DNA of 48,218 bases, taken from UBA4421 sp002470275 (GTDB lineage Bacteria > Pseudomonadota > Gammaproteobacteria > Pseudomonadales > Azotimanducaceae). The position numbers and the translations under genes are program-made. The stretch spans positions 1 to 48,218 of the forward strand of contig CAJXDR010000018.1 in the NCBI GenBank assembly GCA_913052345.1, in the 5' to 3' direction. The notes beneath the pieces were generated by a model, which had not been told where the DNA came from, did not search any database, and was given only the letters and a program-made list of their open reading frames with translations. Below, in pieces: positions 17,289-25,694 of the stretch; within the stretch, counting starts at the first letter, position 1, and every line of letters begins with the position of its first letter.

Positions 17289-17996
17289 TTAGTCCAACAA
17301 AAAAAGCGTCATCACGTGCTCGTGACTTTGTCTCCAGTAACCGACACCGCCCTCCAAGCGTCTGTTCGGAGCATGGGAACCCAGGTATCGAATGGTAAAG
17401 GATTGTTCGGTCCAATGATGAATAATTTCGGCCTCCTGGAAGCCGATATATTGATTCGATAGAGGAAATATCGCCTTGTAGCCCGCTTCTTTTGCAGAAA
17501 ACGTTACTGCGGCCGCGGCACTTGGGAGCCCCTCGAGGTCGGCACGTTCTCGTTCAGTGAAAATTTTGCCGTGGAGCTTGGGCGTGATCCGCTCAGATCT
17601 CTCAATATCCACCCCCATTCCGGCCAGGGAACACGAAAGGCCGGCTACCGCGAGGTCGCTGCAATGACTGATGCTGCCGACCGTTCCCGCAGGCCAGATG
17701 GGGACTCGTCCCGCTCGCCCAATAGCATCATCAGACAGCCCAAGACAGTGCTGGGCTGCCCTCACGCAGTAGCGTCCCGAACTGAACGTGCGTCGACGCT
17801 CACCGCGCATGGCAGACAGCATCGTGCGCTCGCTCCCTCGCAGAGCCGTATCCCGATCAGCGAGCCCAGCCAGGGCGATCGCTGTTGAGGAGACCCCGGG
17901 TAAGTCCTTCACGAGCGAAGTTAGACGTTCACTTTCACAGTGCCACAGCACGTTGCCGCCCCCATACCAAAGCGCCGATGATACATCTTTATGCAC
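17289..17996 (-). CDS. 4'-phosphopantetheinyl transferase (EntD-like)
   Basis: This 235-residue enzyme would move the phosphopantetheine arm of CoA onto carrier proteins of siderophore, polyketide or fatty-acid systems. The EntD-type motifs are present: RRTFSSGRYCVRAA, GSISHC, GVDIE (Mg ligands D130 and E132) and FSAKEAGYKA (K169, E170). GTG 17996 is the most upstream start consistent with the frame, with a weak ribosome site. No carrier protein or synthase is encoded in the window, so its target lies elsewhere. It is followed immediately by nupC. Confidence 0.9.
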   Translation of the reverse strand: MHKDVSSALWYGGGNVLWHCESERLTSLVKDLPGVSSTAIALAGLADRDTALRGSERTMLSAMRGERRRTFSSGRYCVRAAQHCLGLSDDAIGRAGRVPIWPAGTVGSISHCSDLAVAGLSCSLAGMGVDIERSERITPKLHGKIFTERERADLEGLPSAAAAVTFSAKEAGYKAIFPLSNQYIGFQEAEIIHHWTEQSFTIRYLGSHAPNRRLEGGVGYWRQSHEHVMTLFLLD

Positions 17997-18171
17997 CGTG
18001 TACCGTTATCGACGCGAATGGTTAGCGAGGCGCAGGTTATGAAGAGTGCGCGGGAGCCGGGAAAGTCTCTCGATAAGGCCACACCAACCTGCTCTGGGAT
18101 GTACAAAGACCAAACGATTGGCTACCGTCTAGCGCTTCGAGCTTGAGGCCCAGCCTAGATAAAAACCCGTC

Positions 18172-18795
18172 ATGTCCAAGGTCATTTTACTCAACGGCTG
18201 CTCCAGCGCCGGGAAAACAACGCTCGCCATAGCGCTTCAGAACCAACTCCAGGAACCTTTCCAGCATATTGCCTTGGATCAGTTCAGGGACGGCATGCCC
18301 AGTCGGGTCCGAGGCCTCAACTCACCACCCGGCGACCCTGGGGCGTCGGGCTTGAACGTGGTGCCCGCAGTCCTTGACGGCCAACCGGTTACACATATTC
18401 AGTTCGGCGAGTACGGAGAGCGCGTTCTGTCGGGCATGCGCAGGGCCGTTGCTCATTTCAGCGACCTCGGCTGCAATGTCATCGTGGACGACCTCCTCTT
18501 CAAACGAGACTACCTAGAGGATTACATCGCTGTCTTAAACCCAGATACAACCTGGTTTGTCGGCGTCAAATGCCGACTTAGCGTGGTGCTGGAACGAGAG
18601 CGCAAGCGCCCGGGACGCTTTCCCGGGACCGCGACCTCTCATTTTGAGCAAGTGCATGAACACGGAATTCCTTACGACCTTGAGGTGGACACCAGCTCAG
18701 CTGGGGTGGAGGCCGTAGCGGAACAGGTCATCAGCCGTCTGGCGCACCCACCCCTCGCCTTTCGCGCTTCTCGGCCACACATCAGCGATCCTTAA
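18172..18795 (+). CDS. Chloramphenicol phosphotransferase-like P-loop kinase
   Basis: A 207-residue P-loop NTPase of the CPT family (PF07931). Walker A is NGCSSAGKTT (8-17), and D36 in ALDQF aligns with the catalytic Asp of the Streptomyces enzyme; a VIVDDLL strand and an R-rich lid (ERERKRPGRF) follow. CPT phosphorylates chloramphenicol, but most relatives in Gram-negative genomes have unknown substrates, so resistance should not be assumed. Its last 14 bases overlap the end of the convergent gene at 18782. Confidence 0.8.
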   Translation: MSKVILLNGCSSAGKTTLAIALQNQLQEPFQHIALDQFRDGMPSRVRGLNSPPGDPGASGLNVVPAVLDGQPVTHIQFGEYGERVLSGMRRAVAHFSDLGCNVIVDDLLFKRDYLEDYIAVLNPDTTWFVGVKCRLSVVLERERKRPGRFPGTATSHFEQVHEHGIPYDLEVDTSSAGVEAVAEQVISRLAHPPLAFRASRPHISDP

Positions 18796-19774
18796 TCTCA
18801 ATCCGCAGCAGGGAAGCTTCTTCTTTCCCATAACGCCGCTCGTGGCTGACGAATGCCACGTTTTCGCTCCCTGCCGCAAAGACGATGGCCTCGCGCTGTC
18901 CGATGCTCGGCATCGCAATGCGTTGCGGTGGGCTCAACAGCCTGGCCAGTGAGAATAGGTAGGCATCCTTGGGCGTGGTCACCAGTAGGCGGTCGCCGCT
19001 GAGGGTCATGCCGGTGGGCATATGCATCCATGGTCCAGCCTTGCCATAGAGGTCCATATCTTTCGCCGACACGCGAGGCAGGCCATCCAAGTCGGCAATT
19101 TTCTCGGCAACGAAAACGTCTGAGTGGGCGTTATCCAACACCAGGGGCAGCGCGTAAACCTCAATGGGCACCACTCTCTTACTCATGAGCAGCAGGCGCT
19201 GACCCTGGACATCCACGGTCACTGCCTCACAGTCTCGCGGGCCGTCCGGATATCGGAATCGCAGGTGGCTTACAGGTTCCAATATCGATTCCGCGCTATT
19301 GAACACATCCGGTTCAGCAACAACGGTATAGCTCACGGTATCTCGCCAGGCCGTATTGTCGCCCACGTCGGCCACCACGAGGTAGGAGGTCCCGTTCACT
19401 TGAACGGACGTCATAGCCTCCCAATCGATAGGGTCCGGCATATCTATTGACCAAGATCCCAAATGACGCCCCGTTAAATCCATGGCGTAGAGCACGGCCT
19501 TGGAGCCAGAGTCATTGATTGACCATAAAACGTTGGGGTGACGATGGCTGGCCGCCAGACCACTCGATTCGTTGAGGGCGCGAGCCTCAAGCCCCCCCTG
19601 CCAAGTAACCGTCGCCTTCAACTCCTGTAGGGGAGATGCACCCGAGTCCTCCTGAGCCAGTGCCCCATGAGAACTCACGGCAAGAGCTGAGAGCACCAAC
19701 ATCAGGCGCAGGCTTCCTCTGATCCGAATACTGTCTCGAATTATGCCCATGGGTACATAGCGCAGTAGGTGCAT
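18782..19774 (-). CDS. Exported protein of unknown function, beta-propeller-like
   Basis: About 330 residues with a signal peptide ending near SSHGALAQ. ATG 19774 is chosen because GGAG lies about eight bases upstream; the ATG eight codons further in has none. The mature part begins with an ESSGLAASHRHPNVLWSINDSG block and has repeated beta-strand sequence (YLVVADVGDN, LLLMSKR, DRLLVTTPKDAYLF), suggesting a propeller-type fold, perhaps an esterase-like or ligand-binding protein. I do not recognise a characterised family. It is divergent from the sirtuin gene. Confidence 0.65.
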   Translation of the reverse strand: MHLLRYVPMGIIRDSIRIRGSLRLMLVLSALAVSSHGALAQEDSGASPLQELKATVTWQGGLEARALNESSGLAASHRHPNVLWSINDSGSKAVLYAMDLTGRHLGSWSIDMPDPIDWEAMTSVQVNGTSYLVVADVGDNTAWRDTVSYTVVAEPDVFNSAESILEPVSHLRFRYPDGPRDCEAVTVDVQGQRLLLMSKRVVPIEVYALPLVLDNAHSDVFVAEKIADLDGLPRVSAKDMDLYGKAGPWMHMPTGMTLSGDRLLVTTPKDAYLFSLARLLSPPQRIAMPSIGQREAIVFAAGSENVAFVSHERRYGKEEASLLRIEIKDR

Positions 19775-19855
19775 GATTGGGTCTCCGCAGTGGACTGTGA
19801 AAGATGAAAGGAACGGCACAAAGGACTAGCATACCGTCACGGTGTCACTGAGCGA

Positions 19856-20635
19856 ATGATGAACGATCAGCAAGAACTTGACCATCTCTGCTCGCTGCTG
19901 AGCGGGTGCTCCCGGGGCGTCTTTTTCACCGGCGCCGGCATCAGCACAGAGTCCGGCATTCCGGATTATAGAAGTCCGGGCACCGGGCTGTGGGAGACGA
20001 TGAAGCCGATCCCCTTTCAAGACTTTGTCTCCTCTGCAGAGGCGCGTGCAACATCCTGGCAACGTAAATTTTCGAGCACGCTGATGACCAGCGCGGTGCC
20101 TAATAAAGGCCATGTCGCCCTGAAAGCGCTGTGCGATACAAAGCGATTTGTTGGGGTCATCACTCAAAATGTGGACAACCTGCATCAGGTATCGGGGCTG
20201 GCATCGGAACAGATCATCGAACTGCACGGCAATGCGACTTACGCCCGCTGCTTAAGCTGCCAGCGCAGATATGACCTTGAACCCTTGCGAGCACTCTTCG
20301 TCGACACCGGAGAAGTACCGCCCTGCGAAGCCTGTTCGGGTTTGATCAAAACTGCCACCATTTCCTTCGGTCAAAGCATGCCGGAACATGAGATGAAGCG
20401 GGCCGAAGCCTGGCTTCAAGGCTGTGACCTCATGATTGTTCTGGGATCGTCATTGACTGTCTATCCAGCAGCAGGCTTTCCAGAGGTGGCTGCTCGCATG
20501 GGTGCGACGCTGGTGATCATCAACCGGGAAAGCACGGGGCTTGATCACCTGGCAGACCTGGTGATTCGAGAGCCCATTGGCGAAGTCATGTCTGCCTGCC
20601 TAGATCGCCTGTCTGACGATCGTCGGCCAACATGA
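19856..20635 (+). CDS. Sir2-type NAD-dependent protein deacylase
   Basis: A 259-residue sirtuin that removes acyl groups from lysine using NAD+, releasing nicotinamide. It has FTGAGIS (24-30), GIPDYR, the TQNVDNLH motif (103-110), catalytic H124 in ELHGN, a zinc site formed by Cys132, 135, 157 and 160, and LGSSL. The Tyr/Arg pair that marks SIRT5-like desuccinylases is not evident, so deacetylase activity is the default guess. Two adjacent ATGs (19856 and 19859) make the start slightly uncertain. Its stop overlaps the next gene's start by four bases. Confidence 0.92.
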   Translation: MMNDQQELDHLCSLLSGCSRGVFFTGAGISTESGIPDYRSPGTGLWETMKPIPFQDFVSSAEARATSWQRKFSSTLMTSAVPNKGHVALKALCDTKRFVGVITQNVDNLHQVSGLASEQIIELHGNATYARCLSCQRRYDLEPLRALFVDTGEVPPCEACSGLIKTATISFGQSMPEHEMKRAEAWLQGCDLMIVLGSSLTVYPAAGFPEVAARMGATLVIINRESTGLDHLADLVIREPIGEVMSACLDRLSDDRRPT

Positions 20636-21498
20636 TCCCCGAGGAAGAGACCCATCGGGCAGGGCCTGTGCTCGACGAAACGCATCCCTCCATGCCCAAG
20701 CGAGACGCGATCATAGGGCGCATCCTGGCACTGTCCCCAAGCTGGCAGCACAGTGAACTCCAGGACTTTGAATTCCTGAGCGGCGGATTTAGCAATCTCA
20801 ATATCGCTTTCAATAGAGTCCACCAACACAAGACCGAATCCTACGTTCTGCGAATTGCCGGAATCCCTCAGCCCTTTGTGGATCGACACCACGAGGATAT
20901 CTGGTACCAGAACCTGCCCGAGCCCCCAGGCATTCGACCCCTTGCGCTGAACCGGGCCACCGGGGATATGCTCTCCAAGCGCCTGTCAGGCGAGGTGCTG
21001 GCTGACGTATTTAGCACACGTTTCAACCCCGAAGATCTTTTACATTTCACGGCAGGCCTCCATAAAGCTCTGCCGGACAGCGGCAGAGCGTATTGCCTCG
21101 CCGACCTCTTAGGCGACTACGGCGTGGCCCCTGACCCTCGGTTAACCCCCGTGGAGGCCAAGCATTCAACGACCTGCCATAACGACCTGAACCCTTGGAA
21201 TATCCTGGTCACGCCCGAGGGCTGGGTGACGCTTGATTGGGAATTCGTGGGCAGCAACGATCCTCTGTTCGACTTGGTAACCCTATGCCTGGGCCTCGAC
21301 CTGCCCCAGGAGGACCTCGCGTCATTGAGCGAGGCCTTTCTTGGGGGCCGGGACATGCCGAGACTCAAGCGCAACGTGCTCGCCTTCTGGAAACGCGAAT
21401 GGGCGTGGGCAAGCTTTCAGATTGCCCGTGGCAATGAGCGGGCAGAAATTCGAGACCAACTGCTGACCTCTGCCGACAGGTTGCAGCGGTTAGGGTAA
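20632..21498 (+). CDS. Choline/thiamine-kinase-like (APH superfamily) phosphotransferase
   Basis: A 288-residue small-molecule kinase of the APH/choline-kinase fold. The Brenner motif CHNDLNPWN gives catalytic D185 and metal N190, and D202 in TLDWEFVGSNDPLFDL is the DFG-equivalent. The GGFSN stretch (51-55) is the nucleotide loop. Starting at ATG 20632, it overlaps the sirtuin stop (ATGA), so the two are coupled. Family members phosphorylate choline, thiamine or aminoglycosides; the DWEF block suggests choline or thiamine. Opposite to it are NadR-like and PnuC-like genes, which favour a vitamin substrate. Not proven. Confidence 0.8.
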   Translation: MIPEEETHRAGPVLDETHPSMPKRDAIIGRILALSPSWQHSELQDFEFLSGGFSNLNIAFNRVHQHKTESYVLRIAGIPQPFVDRHHEDIWYQNLPEPPGIRPLALNRATGDMLSKRLSGEVLADVFSTRFNPEDLLHFTAGLHKALPDSGRAYCLADLLGDYGVAPDPRLTPVEAKHSTTCHNDLNPWNILVTPEGWVTLDWEFVGSNDPLFDLVTLCLGLDLPQEDLASLSEAFLGGRDMPRLKRNVLAFWKREWAWASFQIARGNERAEIRDQLLTSADRLQRLG

Positions 21499-22008
21499 CG
21501 CTTCGCGCTTGCCTTGGAGCTGCGTTAGGCCCGCAAGCGCACCCAACAATCGGTCTTCACCGTCACCCTGGACAATCCGATAGGGCACCTGACGCAGGCG
21601 CATTTCATACTGATAGAGGTCGAAGAGTCTATCTCGATCCAAGGGGTTTTCACGCAGCGGATCAGGCTCCCAGGGAATATCAGGCCTGCAAAGCAGGTAC
21701 ACCCTGGGAGAACGTCTGTGCCAGGCGTCGTTAAAGAGGATAGGCAGAGGTCCGTATTTTTCTCTCCACCAGATCATCAGAGTGAGGATGTCGGTATCCA
21801 ATATCGCGCCAGGGGCGTCAGCCAGCGCCATCTCTCTCTGGCTCTGGCGTTCCTGGATACGAATGAGATCGCTGGGGAGATAGCCGCTCTGACCTCCGAG
21901 ATAGCTACGGGCCTCCTCTTGCTGTAAGGGCAAACCTAGGCGTTGGCTCAACCACGCCGCGAGGGTGCTCTTGCCAGAGGATTCCGGACCTGTGATAACG
22001 ATGTCCAT
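21490..22008 (-). CDS. NadR-like ribosylnicotinamide kinase (P-loop ATPase)
   Basis: A 172-residue P-loop protein with Walker A GPESSGKST (7-15) and EEARSYL soon after, both typical of the kinase half of NadR, plus LDTDILT and a basic lid region. The NMN adenylyltransferase half is absent, so only kinase activity (nicotinamide riboside to NMN) is expected. It shares one base with the pnuC stop (TGATG), and a transporter next to this kinase supports NR uptake and trapping. Its 3' end overlaps the convergent APH-type gene by nine bases. A thiamine-related role is a weaker alternative. Confidence 0.85.
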   Translation of the reverse strand: MDIVITGPESSGKSTLAAWLSQRLGLPLQQEEARSYLGGQSGYLPSDLIRIQERQSQREMALADAPGAILDTDILTLMIWWREKYGPLPILFNDAWHRRSPRVYLLCRPDIPWEPDPLRENPLDRDRLFDLYQYEMRLRQVPYRIVQGDGEDRLLGALAGLTQLQGKREALP

Positions 22009-22634
22009 CAGCCGGCCGCATGCATTGGGGCGTTATCCGACACCATCGTCCGCCGCCAGGCCCGCCAACCGATGACCGCCATGCCCAGATAAACAGTGTA
22101 TAAGCCCGCGTAGAGGTACAGCCCTGGATCCGACGTAGCCCCCTTAACGAGATAAACCGCTATTTGAACCACATCAATCACAAACCAGGCCGCCCAGCTG
22201 GCCAGCAGCTTGCGGGCGGTCATCCACATGGCAACAAAGCTGGCGACGGTAGTAAAGCTATCGGCATAAACCAGATCTGCTGCGGTGAAACTGCCGAGAA
22301 CATAGGCCATGCTGAGGCTGCCCAACACGGTTATAGCCATCAACGCCAGGCAGAGGTTTCGAGAAATGGGCTGAGGCGGCAAGTGCCCGTCATCACGAAT
22401 GGCCTCTCCACCATAGAGCCAGTAGTACCAGCCATAGGCGTTCATGAGCACGTAGTACGCGTTCAAGATCACATCAGCATAGAGGTTCGAGCGAGCTACC
22501 ACGATGACCGTCACCAGCGCATAGAGCAGGCCTAAGGGAAAGGTCAGCGCATTCTGTTTGATCAACAGCAAAACGCAGAGCAAGCCGCTCACAACGCCAA
22601 TCACCTCCAGCCAATTTGCAGCTAAGTAATCCAT
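22008..22634 (-). CDS. pnuC: PnuC-family vitamin transporter (probably nicotinamide riboside)
   Basis: A 208-residue inner-membrane protein with about seven helices. The family core is visible: YYVLMNAYGWYYWLYGG and later AWFVIDVVQIAVYLVKG. PnuC moves nicotinamide riboside (PnuT and PnuX relatives carry thiamine or riboflavin) by facilitated diffusion, driven by phosphorylation inside. Linkage to a NadR-like kinase suggests nicotinamide riboside. AAGGA precedes ATG 22634 at about ten bases. The intergenic region upstream holds an inverted repeat and a TTGACA box. Confidence 0.9.
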   Translation of the reverse strand: MDYLAANWLEVIGVVSGLLCVLLLIKQNALTFPLGLLYALVTVIVVARSNLYADVILNAYYVLMNAYGWYYWLYGGEAIRDDGHLPPQPISRNLCLALMAITVLGSLSMAYVLGSFTAADLVYADSFTTVASFVAMWMTARKLLASWAAWFVIDVVQIAVYLVKGATSDPGLYLYAGLYTVYLGMAVIGWRAWRRTMVSDNAPMHAAG

Positions 22635-22660
22635 ATGGTTTTGATTCCTTCATCGGTGTG

Positions 22661-22699
22661 AGAAGGTTGCGTCGAGTGGGATGCAATGACAACCCTTCT
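22661..22699. promoter_or_regulatory. Inverted repeat and -35 box between pnuC and pdsR
   Basis: AGAAGGTTG (22661-22669) and CAACCCTTCT (22690-22699) pair with one bulged base. On the minus strand TTGACA at 22711-22706 lies just upstream, with a weak -10 (CATTGC) after 17 bases inside this region. The repeat therefore overlaps the pnuC promoter and leader and could be an operator or an RNA structure. No riboswitch consensus (THI box, NAD-II) was recognised. Confidence 0.35.
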
Positions 22700-22724
22700 A
22701 GGCGTTGTCAATCGTCTTCGTGGT

Positions 22725-22752
22725 TTGAGCATAAAAGTCGGTAGACTATGCC
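22725..22752 (+). promoter_or_regulatory. Possible promoter for the PdsR-like regulator
   Basis: TTGAGC (22725-22730) and TATGCC (22747-22752) are 16 bases apart, about 22 bases before the TTG start codon at 22775. An AGGAGG site lies between them and the start. A moderate sigma-70 match only. Confidence 0.35.
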
Positions 22753-22774
22753 CAGCAGGTACTAGGAGGAAATT

Positions 22775-23476
22775 TTGGCTAAAAGCATTGTCATCGTGGA
22801 AGACGATCCTGATCAGCGTTCCAACTATGCTGATGCCATCAGCAACAAGGGTTATCAGGTACGCGCCTATGGCTCCAGCGAAGAGGCGCTGGCTGGATTC
22901 GATGCCGCCCTCCCTGACCTCGCGATCCTCGACATCATTCTCGGCGATGAGGTTGATGCAGGCTTTCAGCTCTGTCGGGATTTGCTGACACGGTCACCAA
23001 CCCTGCCCGTTATCTTCCTCACGGAACGAATTGACGAGATCGACAAAATTTCGGGGCTGCGTCTGGGCGCCTGGGACTACTTACCCAAGCCCATCTCTCT
23101 TGATTACTTGGCCGAACGAATTTCTAGCTTGCTGCGTATCAACGAGGCCAGGAGCGCACCCACTCGCAGCGAAAACAAAGCCGAGCGCATGATCGGTCAC
23201 CTGGCCCTGGATCTAGACGCGCTCTTGGTTTCGTGGAAGGGCGAGCGAATCGACCTGTCAGGCACCGAGTTCAGGATGTTGTCAAAGCTAGTCCGTGCGC
23301 CGGGCCACGCCGTGAGCTATGAGACTCTAATGAACGCAACCATGCAAAGTTTGGTGACCAACAACACCATCAATACCCATATGCGGAACATTCGGAAGAA
23401 GTTTGAGCGGGTTGATGATTCTTTTTCCTGCATCAAGAGCGAATACGGCTTCGGCTATCGCTGGTCGAAGCAGTAA
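22775..23476 (+). CDS. pdsR: PdsR-like OmpR-family response regulator
   Basis: A 233-residue regulator with an N-terminal receiver (D53 in ILDIILGDEV, T83, K105) and a winged-helix DNA-binding domain (SGTEFRML, then SEYGFGYRW at the end). The run from SNYADA through LDIILGDEVDAGFQLCRDL to ISGLRLGA closely recalls the proteobacterial dedicated sortase-system regulator (TIGR03787). It starts at TTG 22775 with AGGAGG five bases upstream. The matching kinase follows after ten bases. No sortase (TIGR03784) or LPXTG target is in the window. Confidence 0.85.
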   Translation: MAKSIVIVEDDPDQRSNYADAISNKGYQVRAYGSSEEALAGFDAALPDLAILDIILGDEVDAGFQLCRDLLTRSPTLPVIFLTERIDEIDKISGLRLGAWDYLPKPISLDYLAERISSLLRINEARSAPTRSENKAERMIGHLALDLDALLVSWKGERIDLSGTEFRMLSKLVRAPGHAVSYETLMNATMQSLVTNNTINTHMRNIRKKFERVDDSFSCIKSEYGFGYRWSKQ

Positions 23477-23486
23477 GGGCGGCGAT

Positions 23487-25685
23487 ATGCCGGGGTTTTT
23501 CCGCAAAATCAGGGGGCCGCGCCTCGGCACCAAGCTGGCGATCATGGGGCTAGCCCTGTTAATTATCCCCTGGTTCAGCTACCGGCAGTTGGTGGAGATG
23601 GAGCGCCTCCTGATCCAGGGCCAGTCCCAGGCCCAGCTCCTGACCGCCGAGGGCATCTCCACGCTGTTCAACGGACGGGAGGATTTGTTTAACGATATGC
23701 CCGTCAATCTGGACGACTTTGAACCACTCTATGCCCAGCCATTAGAAAATACGATCCGGCTGGATGGACAGGTAGACGATTGGGGAGAAGAAGCCCAGGG
23801 AGAATATTTAAGCTTTGGTTCACCAACCGGCGGCCAGGATGCGGATTTCTCGCTGATCCTGGGGGAGCGAGCAGACTTCCTATACGTTCATATGCGGATC
23901 AGGGACGACATCCTCATCCATCGAGACTCGGACTATCTGCGATTGGATAACGCGGACCACATTCGTCTTAACTTCGTTAGCAGCGACGGCGAAAATGGCC
24001 GCTTGGCCATCATCTTCGAGCAATCCGGGGTGGTGACGGGGTATGCGATGGATGAACAATGGCGTTACGCAGCCGTTGGCGCTGCGGAAAATCGCGTGCA
24101 AGGGGTCCTCCTGCGAAGCGCAGGCAAGGACGTTACCGAGGTTGAGCTACGCATCCCCCTAGCGCTGCTGGGCTCACGCCGATTCTTTGGCCTGACCTTC
24201 ATTGATGTGGACGACGCCGTCGCCCGCACCATTGACCGAAGCACGCAAACGCTTCCGAAAAATAACAAGCAAAGCTTCAATCTGGTGGTCCTGCGCACCC
24301 CTGAGGTGCGTAACATCGTGAAGGGTCTCGGGTACGCGGGGGCTCGAATCCTGGTCATAGACGATATGCAGCGGGTACGGGCCGAGGTGGGGGATATTCG
24401 ACAGGATATAGATGCCCCGGTCTCTTCAGGGTTGTTGACCGAGTTATCACAGGTCTTCGAAGCCATGCGCCCTTGGATACATGAGCTAGTCATGCGCGAG
24501 CCGATCGAGGCAGGCGGCGACCAGGAAACGGAGGGGATGACGCCCTCAGAGAGGGCCTTGCGCGTTTCCTTGACCGGAGAACCTATTGCCCTCAGGAACC
24601 CCCTCTCGGAAAACGCCGAGATTATCCTAGCCGCCCATCCCATTGTTTCTGATGAATCCGTGATCGGTACCGTGATTGTTGAGCAAAATATTGACGATAT
24701 CTTGCGTTTTCAGCGATCTGCGATGGAACAGGTGTTGGCGTTGTCCGTCCTTAGCTTGCTCGCTATTTTTACCGCTCTCCTGGCTTTCGCGGGCCGCCTG
24801 GCTTGGCGCATTCGCAATCTGCGCCGAGAGGCTTCAGCGGCGATTGACGCACGCGGTCGCCTGAAAAAAGCACGGCTGTCTAACGAAATGGAAGCCGGTG
24901 ACGAGATCGGTGACCTGGCGCGGAGTGTTTCCGGAATGCTTGAGAAGCTCAAGCAGCACAATGCCTTTTTGGAGAGCATGCCCAGAACCCTACGTCACGA
25001 GATCAATAACCCCCTCAATACGCTCAGCACCTCTCTGCAAAATCTTGCCCAGGAGCATCCGCAAATTGATCAGAGCAAATATTTGGATAGCGCCCAACGG
25101 GGCGTTCACCGTATTGGATCAATCGTACAAAATTTGGCCGATGCCGCAAACTTAGAGGAGTCGTTAGAGGCAGAAGAGCTGGAGCCCATCGACCTGAACG
25201 AACTGCTGTCCAGCTACGTGGCAAATTGCTCTTTCTCCCAGCGGGGCGTGCAGTTTAAATATCGGGGCACGCCCTCCTCTGCCTATGCCGAGGTCTCGGA
25301 TTTTCGCATCGAACAAATGATGGATAAGGTCATTGATAACGCCGTAGATTTTCATCGCACCCATACCCCCATCCGCGTGCAGCTGGATCGGTTGGATGAC
25401 TTCCTGCAGATCAGCGTCGCCAACCGCGGGCCGGTGCTGGCACCCGAACTCTTAAAAACGATCTTCGACTCGATGGTGAGCCATCGTGGCCAGCAGAATC
25501 GCCTCCACTTTGGTCTGGGTCTGCATGTGGTTCGCATTATCGCCGAGCATCACGGGGGTAGCGTCGATGCCAGAAATTTAGAGGACGGCAGTGGCGTTGC
25601 CTTCTTAATTCAGCTGCCTGCCGCATACTCGGCGACACAGGAGGCTGCTCCGCTGATCACGGAACCCAAGGCCGTCAAAGCCTAG
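23487..25685 (+). CDS. pdsS: PdsS-like sensor histidine kinase with periplasmic CBM9/DOMON-like domain
   Basis: A 732-residue membrane kinase. After a short cytoplasmic tail come a membrane segment (about 17-33), a periplasmic region whose residues 88-270 look like a CBM9/DOMON-type beta-sandwich (IRLDGQVDDWGEE, then beta strands), a second membrane segment (about 415-437), a HAMP-like linker, HisKA with H504 in LRHEINNPLN, and HATPase (N618, FDSM, FGLGLHVVR). This matches the sortase-system kinase type (TIGR03785). ATG 23487 follows the regulator by ten bases; an in-frame ATG at 23403 would overlap it. The sandwich may sense a sugar or other envelope ligand. Confidence 0.85.
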   Translation: MPGFFRKIRGPRLGTKLAIMGLALLIIPWFSYRQLVEMERLLIQGQSQAQLLTAEGISTLFNGREDLFNDMPVNLDDFEPLYAQPLENTIRLDGQVDDWGEEAQGEYLSFGSPTGGQDADFSLILGERADFLYVHMRIRDDILIHRDSDYLRLDNADHIRLNFVSSDGENGRLAIIFEQSGVVTGYAMDEQWRYAAVGAAENRVQGVLLRSAGKDVTEVELRIPLALLGSRRFFGLTFIDVDDAVARTIDRSTQTLPKNNKQSFNLVVLRTPEVRNIVKGLGYAGARILVIDDMQRVRAEVGDIRQDIDAPVSSGLLTELSQVFEAMRPWIHELVMREPIEAGGDQETEGMTPSERALRVSLTGEPIALRNPLSENAEIILAAHPIVSDESVIGTVIVEQNIDDILRFQRSAMEQVLALSVLSLLAIFTALLAFAGRLAWRIRNLRREASAAIDARGRLKKARLSNEMEAGDEIGDLARSVSGMLEKLKQHNAFLESMPRTLRHEINNPLNTLSTSLQNLAQEHPQIDQSKYLDSAQRGVHRIGSIVQNLADAANLEESLEAEELEPIDLNELLSSYVANCSFSQRGVQFKYRGTPSSAYAEVSDFRIEQMMDKVIDNAVDFHRTHTPIRVQLDRLDDFLQISVANRGPVLAPELLKTIFDSMVSHRGQQNRLHFGLGLHVVRIIAEHHGGSVDARNLEDGSGVAFLIQLPAAYSATQEAAPLITEPKAVKA

Positions 25686-25694
25686 CAGAAGTCC

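Noticed and set aside
22635..22774. Riboswitch upstream of pnuC
   Set aside because: No THI-box, NAD-I or NAD-II consensus could be recognised, only an inverted repeat.
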